Assembly (NCBI RefSeq): GCF_023702715.1
Contig: NZ_CP098480.1
Location: 2,666,001 to 2,730,000, forward strand
Length of the DNA stretch: 64,000 nucleotides
Direction: 5' to 3'
Origin: Acinetobacter sp. C32I
GTDB lineage: Bacteria > Pseudomonadota > Gammaproteobacteria > Pseudomonadales > Moraxellaceae
A model generated the notes under the pieces. That model was given only the letters and a program-made list of their open reading frames with translations. It had not been told where the DNA came from and ran no database searches. Of the stretch, positions 1 to 7,343 are shown piece by piece. The position numbers and the translations under genes were made by a program. Each line of letters opens with the position of its first letter. The stretch's first letter is position 1.

Positions 1-3000
1 CTACTGGTACTACCGCTACTTACAGCTTTCATGCCATAGACATATTCACTATACAGCGTCCACGCACCATCAACTCCATAGGCCATATTGGCTTTTATGC
101 CCGATGGTTTTTCCAAAAATGCTTTACTTTGTTGTGTGTTTTCCAGCATTTCATTCGGAACAAAGGCAAAGCTTTCCTCACCCGTTTTAGCATCAACCAC
201 ATGTAATAAACCTTGTGCTGTCCCAAACAACATATAGTCTTTGCGTTCTTTCACACTATTGTCCGCATTAAAAACGGCTTCCTGTGTCAATTTAATCGGG
301 GTTGAGTGCAGATTCATTCCCACCTGCCAGTTGGTACGATTTGCCTCAGTCAAATCAGCTGTTGTTGCGGCATTACCCACGTTGTAGCCCAATAAATTCA
401 TCAGTAAATAGCCTTTAGCATCCGTCTGAGCAGTTGTTCCAAAGCCACATTTCACATCTAGATATTTATTATCAATCGTTTTTAGACCACCCACTTCTGT
501 AAATTGATAAGTTGTCGTATTTGTAATTTGTTGGCAATCACGGTTTATCAATACTTTACGCTCGGTAATAATCGGTTTGGTTGGATCCGAGTTATTCGTT
601 TTATTCTTTAAATTTTTAAGTTTGGCGAGCACACCACCTTTATTCCAATCTTGCACATCATAAGTTGTTGAAGCAGCATCCCATGCATCTTTGAGTTTAT
701 TCACCGAATTATCGCTTTCTACATAATATTTTTTAAAGTTACCAATCCAACTAGCTTTCTCAGTCGGTTCAAACATACTTTTATAGACTTCATTACTCAT
801 GCGATATGGCGTGAGCGGGTCTTCAGGTAAAGTTTGTAAACCTATTGGGTCTCCGTCAGTGACACCTAAATCGTCATGAAAATCCTTGATACTTTGTGCA
901 ATATTCTGGCTATTCGCGGCGTTATACCATCCTCCACCACCAATGACTCCCCAACGCGCCATATTTTTAATATCTTCTGGATTGCGTGGTAATAAACGAT
1001 CTAACAGACTGGTAATTCCTGTGGTTAAACCACTACCGATCAAACTATTCGGCAATAGACCATCAAGCAGTGCACCAGTCACCCCTAATAAATCTCGAAC
1101 TGCTTTCGGTACAATGCCTGTTAACAGCTGATCTTGTGCCACATTGGTACTTGAGATTTGGGTTAAGCCTTTGGTATCCGTGCTATTTTCCTGTCCTGCA
1201 ATATAACTTGGCAATTGTAAAAATGAGCGATCCAAACCAATCACGGCGGTTTTAATTGGATTAGTTTTTAATGCCCGAATATCCCGAGCATAGGCACCAA
1301 TACACTGCCACGTTGCAAAATCAGTATTATCATTTGAGTTTTTATTATTTCCTAAAGTCGTGGCTTTTAGCTCTGTTGAATTACATCTAAATCCCCAATT
1401 ATCATTCAAACGTCCATCTTTATATTGCACACTTAAAGCCTGACTATTATCCAAGGAACGCGCCATCAAGCGCTCCATCGCAACTTTAGTCGCATCAGAC
1501 TGGCTGCCTTGAGGTTGTAATAAAGAGTCCGTCAAGGTCGGCGCAATTGTCGGCACCCCACCTGCGATCACCATTAAACCATTGGCATCACATTGCGGGG
1601 CTGTAGATGGGGGTTGATAAAAATTACCATTACTTTTAATCAGTGGATTGATACTGCTGTTATTTTTTTGACTATCTTTGAAACCGCTATATTTAGCATC
1701 TACATCAGCACGATACTCATAAAAAATTTCTTGCTTACCAACCTGCAAAATACCTAACAAGTTCAATAAGTTTCCATCGACTTTTTTGTAACCACTGGTA
1801 TTTACACCCAACAAGCCTGCATATTTCCAATCGGCACAAGTCATGCCATCGGCTTTCCAAGCATTACATTCATAGTCAGTCCATATCAATGATATCCCGC
1901 CGAGCCCCAACAAGGCATTTCGTTTAGCATATTGTCTTGCGCCTGTTCCCTTAGTAGTGTTACCCAATAAGTAAGCACCTGTTTCAGCATAGGTACTCGC
2001 CATTGGATTATTACCACCAAGTCCCAACATGGTGAGCACATCATTTAAGGCGTTATTGGTATTTTCCAGATTTAATAATTCACTGACGGCATCAAGTGGA
2101 TTACTTAATATTTTTCCTAGGGTGGCAACCACATCATTGAGCAAACCACTGACCAACTTCGGTACAATCAAAAGCAGGCTTTGTAAATTAAACTCACCTT
2201 TTGAGTCCATATTTGCACTAGCAATATAATCAATCATATGCTGGCGATGTGTCTGGGTTTTCCCATTATAAAGATAGATATCACTGAGTAACTTTGGTTC
2301 AAATACGATCGCACCAGCGCGATCATTCACGGTTTGGTTATAAGGTGAAATCGATAAGCCGACCATAGTACTATCAGGAATTTGATCGATATTTGGTAGA
2401 CCTGCCTCCCCTTTTTTACCTTTCAGAACATCAGTGAGCGCCATACGGACACGTGAATTTTTATCATAGCAACGATAAATCCCCACCGTAGATGAATTGG
2501 TAATGGATTTAAGTAAGCTGATATCAATCAGTGGATCACAGGTTTCACGAATATACTGTTCAGCAGATAGGCCTGTTTTTACCCCCAATAAACCACTGAG
2601 CAAGTTATCCAATAGTCGGACTGTTGCATCCGTGGTCACCACAGTACAGGACTGGCGAGGAAATGGATACGTACTATTCGGCTGTTCCGTTTTAATCTCA
2701 GCGATTGAATCTAGCAACCCTTGACCTTGGCCATTACCAAGCAAACCTTTTAAAATGGCTTTATTGATCAGATCAGTCGCCTCTTTGGTCACATCTATTA
2801 AATCTGTCTGCCCAGCAACCTTAATCCCCAAATTTAGACCATTTTTACCGAGTACATCAGTCACACCTTGATCAATACACAAAGGATAATCTTTGACTAA
2901 GTCTAAAAGCCCTGCACCACCCATACTACGAGACTGATCAACCATTAACATTAAGCGTTTTTTATTACCTGCTGCGGGTTGGTAAATCTCAATATCACTA

Positions 3001-3125
3001 GCAGAAGCAACTGATGAAAGCACTAAGAAACTCGATACAATGCTACAACCCAACCATAAGGCCGTAGTTTTGCTGTTATGTTGATGCTCATATTTAGTCT
3101 GGTTTTTTATCTTATTATTATTCAT
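1..3125 (-). CDS. pilY1: PilY1-like type IV pilus tip adhesin, copy B (partial, C-terminus outside window)
   Basis: The reading frame is open from the ATG at 3125 to the window edge, about 1041 codons. The ATG follows the ribosome site AAGGGAGAA. Residues 1-39 look like a long signal peptide ending in SVASAS. A short VWA-like motif, LMVDQSRSM (MIDAS pattern DxSxS), comes next. The C-terminal part near the window edge (LFGTAQGLLHVVDAKTGEE, then AYGVDGAWT) matches the beta-propeller of the intact PilY1 at 7344-11459, so this is a second, diverged PilY1/PilC. PilY1 proteins sit at the pilus tip with minor pilins and act in adhesion, pilus extension and, in Acinetobacter (ComC), DNA uptake. It is the last gene seen of the operon fimT-pilV-pilW-pilX-pilY1. 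The family is clear. Its separate role is inference. Confidence 0.88.
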   Translation of the reverse strand, partial: MNNNKIKNQTKYEHQHNSKTTALWLGCSIVSSFLVLSSVASASDIEIYQPAAGNKKRLMLMVDQSRSMGGAGLLDLVKDYPLCIDQGVTDVLGKNGLNLGIKVAGQTDLIDVTKEATDLINKAILKGLLGNGQGQGLLDSIAEIKTEQPNSTYPFPRQSCTVVTTDATVRLLDNLLSGLLGVKTGLSAEQYIRETCDPLIDISLLKSITNSSTVGIYRCYDKNSRVRMALTDVLKGKKGEAGLPNIDQIPDSTMVGLSISPYNQTVNDRAGAIVFEPKLLSDIYLYNGKTQTHRQHMIDYIASANMDSKGEFNLQSLLLIVPKLVSGLLNDVVATLGKILSNPLDAVSELLNLENTNNALNDVLTMLGLGGNNPMASTYAETGAYLLGNTTKGTGARQYAKRNALLGLGGISLIWTDYECNAWKADGMTCADWKYAGLLGVNTSGYKKVDGNLLNLLGILQVGKQEIFYEYRADVDAKYSGFKDSQKNNSSINPLIKSNGNFYQPPSTAPQCDANGLMVIAGGVPTIAPTLTDSLLQPQGSQSDATKVAMERLMARSLDNSQALSVQYKDGRLNDNWGFRCNSTELKATTLGNNKNSNDNTDFATWQCIGAYARDIRALKTNPIKTAVIGLDRSFLQLPSYIAGQENSTDTKGLTQISSTNVAQDQLLTGIVPKAVRDLLGVTGALLDGLLPNSLIGSGLTTGITSLLDRLLPRNPEDIKNMARWGVIGGGGWYNAANSQNIAQSIKDFHDDLGVTDGDPIGLQTLPEDPLTPYRMSNEVYKSMFEPTEKASWIGNFKKYYVESDNSVNKLKDAWDAASTTYDVQDWNKGGVLAKLKNLKNKTNNSDPTKPIITERKVLINRDCQQITNTTTYQFTEVGGLKTIDNKYLDVKCGFGTTAQTDAKGYLLMNLLGYNVGNAATTADLTEANRTNWQVGMNLHSTPIKLTQEAVFNADNSVKERKDYMLFGTAQGLLHVVDAKTGEESFAFVPNEMLENTQQSKAFLEKPSGIKANMAYGVDGAWTLYSEYVYGMKAVSSGSTS

Positions 3126-3137
3126 GACATTTCTCCC

Positions 3138-3890
3138 TTATGAACTCGAAGGTTCAAAGTCAGACAAGAAACGATATTCTGCGACTTGTATGTTATATAA
3201 CGGTTTTTCAGTATTTTGCTTTAAACAGGTTGCGACATCATTAGCTCCGTTATTGTCAATACTTTTGGTCAAGCAGCCTTTTTTAATATCATTATCGACT
3301 TTAAACAGAGCATCTGAGGTTAACAATCCTTGCATCACTGAGATGACATAGACGCGCAAACGGATATTGTTTTCAGTTTTGGCCCCTAACACCTCCGTTC
3401 CACGGGATAAGTCGGCAAAAGGAGCTGTTGGTGCTATTTCTCTTTTAATATAAACCTGTGTCACCACCTGCTTACGACCACTCGATTGAGAGGCAGTGTC
3501 ATTACTTGCGTTACTGGTATCGATCCTACAGGCACCACTATTGGTTGCCATTGGTTCAAATGTTGTACTATTTAAACGATACCCGGCCTTACTCAAGGCA
3601 AATGGATCCGTACCTGAAAAACAAAAAACCAATTCTGCATTTTTGTTATTTTCATTTTTAAAGAATCCCACCACACCATTGGCAGAAGCCAAATTTTGTT
3701 GTGTATTTGGATCTTGAAAATACATCAGTGCCGCATCTGCATTTTGTGCCAATAGTGTCTGTATCTGGTGATTGCTCACCAATTTCAATGAGCTGATACT
3801 TTGACGAATTGCCAATGTGCCTACAATCGTAATCATCAAGACAATCATGAGCACAATAATCAATGTTGAACCACGTTGAGCATATTTCAT
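3138..3890 (-). CDS. pilX: PilX-type minor pilin, copy B
   Basis: A 250-residue prepilin-like protein. The short leader MKYAQRG is followed directly by a hydrophobic helix (STLIIVLMIVLMITIVGTLA). The mature chain lacks Glu at position +5, which is typical of PilX/GspK-class minor pilins placed at the tip of the pilus. The start overlaps the stop of the preceding pilW by four bases (ATGA), so the two are translationally coupled. The stop lies 12 bp before pilY1. It is a diverged paralogue of the gene at 11471-12226, with the same length, the same start of the helix and a similar C-terminal half. Its role as part of the tip-priming minor-pilin complex is taken from the family. Confidence 0.85.
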   Translation of the reverse strand: MKYAQRGSTLIIVLMIVLMITIVGTLAIRQSISSLKLVSNHQIQTLLAQNADAALMYFQDPNTQQNLASANGVVGFFKNENNKNAELVFCFSGTDPFALSKAGYRLNSTTFEPMATNSGACRIDTSNASNDTASQSSGRKQVVTQVYIKREIAPTAPFADLSRGTEVLGAKTENNIRLRVYVISVMQGLLTSDALFKVDNDIKKGCLTKSIDNNGANDVATCLKQNTEKPLYNIQVAEYRFLSDFEPSSS

Positions 3891-4912
3891 GTACCCGCCC
3901 CCCCATTTGTACAGCTTGTGCTTTTGCTGCTATCACAACCTTCAGAAACCCAGCCCATCGCATTTCTTAATGAAATGGTCTGATCTACCACTTGCCTTAA
4001 GTAGTTATCCTGAGAAGTAGGTGTGAGATTCACTTTGGTTCCAAGGATTTGAAAGGGCTCTTTATTTCTTTGTTTAATGACTGACTGGTCGCCTGTCTTA
4101 TCATCAGAACGGACCAAGACTCCGATTTGAATTGCATGCACATGAGGACGAACCGACTGTATGACACCATCTACATTCTTTTTGACAGCGGTCAATGCCA
4201 TATAGTTTTTAACATCGGTATAAGCCAAGGTACTATTGGCACTATTGAGGTCACCGTCCATATAACCTAAACGGATTTGAAAAAGATCAACATTTGGCAA
4301 AATCACCTGACTTGTGCCCCACGTTAATTTCAGACGATCTGTTGTAGTTTTTATGTCCAACGCAGCCTGTGTATATTGTGCCGCTTGACACCTTAAAGAT
4401 TGACGTAAATCTGTTGAGGTCGAACCAACATAGTAGCGCTGTACCACAAAAGTTCCGCTTGCAACATCCTGACCTGAGCAATCAATCCCACCTTGAGGAG
4501 CCTGATAACGAATCAACAATTGATCATTGGTCAAACCGGTTACGTTGGCATTTCCAAAACTAGCAATCTGATTATTTGAGAAACAGTCCGTACAATTCAG
4601 ATCAATTTTTTCACCCACGTTATTTGAGCTGAATAAAATTCCAGCATAACTTGTTTGATCATTAATCGCAGGTGTGGGTGAGCTAAGATTAGCTTTTCGA
4701 ATATCATCTACAATGAAGTTTAGGCCCAGACTGGCATTGTCTTGGATATGTGCCATGGCTTTTTGCAATTTATAACTGGTGATTCCTGTAATAAACAATT
4801 GAATAGCTGCTGCAACAATCAGCAAACCTAATGCAAGTGAAATCATCAGTTCAATTAGGGTAAATCCTGACTGAGCTTTTGCATGTTTATGATATAAGAG
4901 GCTCGTTTCCAT
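3887..4912 (-). CDS. pilW: PilW-type minor pilin, copy B
   Basis: A 341-residue prepilin. The ATG at 4912 is chosen because it lies 1 bp after the pilV stop and 9 nt after GGAGG; a longer in-frame extension would run back into pilV. The leader METSLLYHKHAKAQSG precedes [15 protein letters not shown] with Glu at +5. The C-terminus resembles the other PilW copy (NYLRQVVDQTISLRN against LYLRNVVTQTIAIRN), which marks them as paralogues. Its last codons contain a run of seven G (3898-3904 on the plus strand as C7), beside the coupled start of pilX. The family function is to initiate pilus assembly with PilV, PilX, FimT/FimU and PilY1. Confidence 0.87.
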   Translation of the reverse strand: METSLLYHKHAKAQSGFTLIELMISLALGLLIVAAAIQLFITGITSYKLQKAMAHIQDNASLGLNFIVDDIRKANLSSPTPAINDQTSYAGILFSSNNVGEKIDLNCTDCFSNNQIASFGNANVTGLTNDQLLIRYQAPQGGIDCSGQDVASGTFVVQRYYVGSTSTDLRQSLRCQAAQYTQAALDIKTTTDRLKLTWGTSQVILPNVDLFQIRLGYMDGDLNSANSTLAYTDVKNYMALTAVKKNVDGVIQSVRPHVHAIQIGVLVRSDDKTGDQSVIKQRNKEPFQILGTKVNLTPTSQDNYLRQVVDQTISLRNAMGWVSEGCDSSKSTSCTNGGAGT

Positions 4913-4913
4913 T

Positions 4914-5402
4914 TTAATATGCCTCCAAAAACAAACAGTGCGAACCCGAAACATAAGCACCATCCTTGATACATGCTGCTATGCCCTGGTCTCCAGCTAA
5001 GTTAGTTTCATCCCAAGCGACATAAATACATTGCCGATTATTGCCTGTTGGACATTGGTCTACTGATAGGTTCATGCCATTATTCTTTGCGTCCAATGCC
5101 GCATTCTGTAAATCCTGCAAGGCAATTTTTTCTGGTTTATCTGCCACATTTGTCACTTCCGCTTTAGGAACTTCAACTGCTTTCACCCTATACTTTCCAG
5201 CACGGGTTGCTTGAGGGTTAGCTCGCATCCGCTCTGCAAGATCACGTGCAATGGTGAGTGCCAAAACCTGTTTATTTGCTTCAAAACTAGAATCAATCGC
5301 TTTTAACTGCAAAGCAGCAAATCCCAATACACTAATTGCCAGCAAAACAAGAGCAACCATTATCTCCACAAGCCCGACACCTTTCTGTTTTTGAATATTC
5401 AT
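4914..5402 (-). CDS. pilV: PilV-type minor pilin, copy B
   Basis: A 162-residue prepilin. The leader MNIQKQKG precedes VGLVEIMVALVLLAISVLGF, with Glu at +5, followed by LQLKAID and RDLAERMRANP, features typical of PilV. The ATG at 5402 overlaps the fimT stop (ATGA) and follows AGGGAG by 7 nt. A TTG two codons upstream is in frame but less likely. Cysteines near the C-terminus (QCPTGNNRQC and IAAC) suggest disulfides. It is the second gene of the downstream minor-pilin operon and a paralogue of 13223-13765. Confidence 0.86.
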   Translation of the reverse strand: MNIQKQKGVGLVEIMVALVLLAISVLGFAALQLKAIDSSFEANKQVLALTIARDLAERMRANPQATRAGKYRVKAVEVPKAEVTNVADKPEKIALQDLQNAALDAKNNGMNLSVDQCPTGNNRQCIYVAWDETNLAGDQGIAACIKDGAYVSGSHCLFLEAY

Positions 5403-5965
5403 GTGCAAGCTCCCTCTTTGATTGTTGTATCTCCGATTACCCCGACTCGAATACAGTAAGAAAGATTATTTCGTTCTAGAATAAAATCCTTTTGAGCAGC
5501 AAGGCTGCCATTTCTTCTAAAGCTGAGACTCGTTGCTGACGTATTTGCACTAGCCACGCCACTATCCAAACGTGCAATAAAAATTCGCTGAGTTTCATTC
5601 TTAGGAATAGCAATTGCAGTTGCACAATCATCATCTGATAGAGTCGCTAAACAGAGCCCTGTGGTTTGGCGTAGTAAAACTGCCTGACTTCTCGCCTCCG
5701 AAATTTTCATCACGAGTTCACGAGCAGAAGATTCTAGCTTTTGGCGACTATACATGGTTGCAAATGAAGGTGCCGCCATCACAGCGATAATCGCAACAAT
5801 AGCGATCGTTACAATTAGTTCAACCAGAGTGAATCCTGAGGTAGGAAACAGTCGAGTATTACTCGACACTACCGTAAGACGAGAAGCTATGCTTCGAGTA
5901 GAAGAATCAATAAAGCTATGCTCTTTCTGAGCGCAAGACTGTAAGTCATCATGTGCTTGTTGCAT
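5399..5965 (-). CDS. fimT: FimT/GspH-type minor pilin, copy B, with long leader
   Basis: The pilin signature SGFTLVELIVTIAIVAIIAVMA is clear and the downstream region fits GspH/FimT pseudopilins. The ATG at 5965 has GGAGG five bases upstream. An ATG at 5977 and one at 6007 are also in frame but lack such a site. From 5965 the protein is 188 residues and the hydrophilic leader before the cleavage Gly is 44 residues, far longer than the usual 6-30. The leader is rich in Ser, Gln and His. FimT-type minor pilins have been linked to DNA binding during transformation in other gammaproteobacteria. It is first in its operon. The start codon is the uncertain part. Confidence 0.8.
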   Translation of the reverse strand: MQQAHDDLQSCAQKEHSFIDSSTRSIASRLTVVSSNTRLFPTSGFTLVELIVTIAIVAIIAVMAAPSFATMYSRQKLESSARELVMKISEARSQAVLLRQTTGLCLATLSDDDCATAIAIPKNETQRIFIARLDSGVASANTSATSLSFRRNGSLAAQKDFILERNNLSYCIRVGVIGDTTIKEGACT

Positions 5966-6341
5966 ACAGTCCTCCATATGCACAAATCTTTTTTGTTTAA
6001 CGAGCATTTCAATTATTTTTAATAAACTTTGACTCTACACATTATTTTCGCTGCACCTTTTTAAGGTGTTTCTTGGTTAAGTAAGTAAAATCAAATATTT
6101 ATATTAATGAAATGAACGCTATTTTCGTGATTGTTTTCATGTTTAATACCAATTTTCGTCTAAAATGTACCAAAATCCACCTTTAAGAGATAAAAGGTAG
6201 GTAAGGGCAGATAAATGATAAATAGCTCACATTTATTAATTATTGTTGTTAAAAATATTAAACAGATCACAAAATGAACCTAAATAAAAAAAGCAAACAC
6301 TGAGGTTTGCTTCTTAAATTTATTAGCAAGTTCTAGAAGTA
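5966..6341. other. Intergenic region between comF-like gene and fimT copy B
   Basis: An AT-rich stretch of 376 bp. It holds the terminator of the upstream operon (6284-6312) and must contain the promoter of the downstream minor-pilin operon, but no convincing -35/-10 or -24/-12 site was found. Two inverted repeats with the same arms are present: CACCTT-TTT-AAGGTG at 6054-6068, and CCACCTTT...AAAAGGTAGG near 6178-6200. No additional gene is seen. Confidence 0.5.
6284..6312 (-). terminator. Rho-independent terminator after comF-like gene
   Basis: An 8-bp stem AAGCAAAC/GTTTGCTT (6291-6298 and 6305-6312) has a 6-nt loop and is followed on the minus strand by a U-rich run (plus-strand A7 at 6286-6292). 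It ends the operon that begins at 14328. Confidence 0.8.
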
Positions 6342-6776
6342 TTAACGACCATCCCAATTTGAAGTAGCTGTAGGAGTACAACTAGAACCTTTGGTCCAAC
6401 ATTTTTGACCTAAAGAATTTAATACAATACTTCCATCGCCCATTTGCGCCGTATTAGTTTTAGGGGCGGCTGTTAATGTCCAAGTAGATGCTGTCGTCGT
6501 AAGTGTTAGATCATACAGTGGTGCACCAGATTTTGGCGTTACTGAACTCCCATACACCCCAAATGCCCCAGTCAATGCGGCACCAGTATAAGTACCTCTA
6601 GTCACTTTAAATTGGTTGAGTGTATGTGCGATCAACATCATTTCAGACTGTGCATCTGTTCGTTTGGTTCTTTTGACATATTGCTGATATGACGGATAAG
6701 CCACTGTAGCCAAAATCGCAATTATGGCTACAACAATCATTAACTCTACAAGTGTAAATCCGTATTTATATTTCAC
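6342..6776 (-). CDS. comF: PilE/ComF-like type IV pilin-like protein
   Basis: A 144-residue prepilin with a very short leader (MKYKYG) before [28 protein letters not shown]. It has the size and layout of PilE-type minor pilins and of Acinetobacter ComF. The start is GTG, sharing one base with the stop of the preceding pilin gene (TAGTG), with GAGGA six bases upstream. The C-terminal cysteines (KCWTKGSSC) probably form the usual disulfide. The order pilY1 (comC) - comE - comF matches the competence cluster known from A. baylyi, where both pilin-like proteins are needed for transformation. Assigning comF rather than comE depends on that order only. Confidence 0.8.
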   Translation of the reverse strand: MKYKYGFTLVELMIVVAIIAILATVAYPSYQQYVKRTKRTDAQSEMMLIAHTLNQFKVTRGTYTGAALTGAFGVYGSSVTPKSGAPLYDLTLTTTASTWTLTAAPKTNTAQMGDGSIVLNSLGQKCWTKGSSCTPTATSNWDGR

Positions 6777-7342
6777 TACCAGTCCTCACTCCCTACGCCA
6801 CACTCAACTTTAGCTGGCGGAGTACTTGTTCCAGGATTTATGTTGATATTTGCAGGGGTAAGCGTCTTACATTTCACCCCTGTACTTGTTAACAAATATG
6901 AGAAATTTTTTACGTCACTACTTGTGGCCGTGATCACCCAACTCTGTCCTAACGCCCCAACCGCTGTTAATAAAGGATTAGTATTCCCACCATCTTTAAT
7001 TCTGATTGTATATTGAGGGCTGTTGCTTTCCAGCGGAAAAGAAAGGGTCTGTGTTGCTACGGCAAAACTATCCACTCTCGGAGATGGAGGAGCAGGATAT
7101 AAATATCGAGCACTAAACCCACGATAAGTGAAGTTTTTTAGCTTATGCCGCTCAAGTTGCTCAGCAAGTTTATACACTTCTTGCTGAGCTTGAGCCGCAA
7201 CAGCACGACGAGTGAAATACTGATAGCTAGGAATCGCAATTGCGATAATCACTGCAATAACCACCAAGGCTACCATCAATTCAATCAAGGTAAAACCTCG
7301 ATTGAATTGATGGGGGTGTCTAGAAAGGCCTATATTTATCAT
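6776..7342 (-). CDS. comE: PilE/ComE-like type IV pilin-like protein
   Basis: A 188-residue prepilin. The ATG at 7342 is 1 bp after the pilY1 stop, with AAGG nine bases upstream, and gives a leader of 16 residues ([16 protein letters not shown]) before [27 protein letters not shown]. Longer in-frame starts would overlap pilY1. The mature domain includes [18 protein letters not shown], a pattern common in PilE-like minor pilins, and two cysteines (VKCKT, VECG). It stands directly downstream of the intact pilY1/comC, as comE does in A. baylyi. The family assignment is firm and the symbol is by position. Confidence 0.78.
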   Translation of the reverse strand: MINIGLSRHPHQFNRGFTLIELMVALVVIAVIIAIAIPSYQYFTRRAVAAQAQQEVYKLAEQLERHKLKNFTYRGFSARYLYPAPPSPRVDSFAVATQTLSFPLESNSPQYTIRIKDGGNTNPLLTAVGALGQSWVITATSSDVKNFSYLLTSTGVKCKTLTPANININPGTSTPPAKVECGVGSEDW

Positions 7343-7343
7343 T

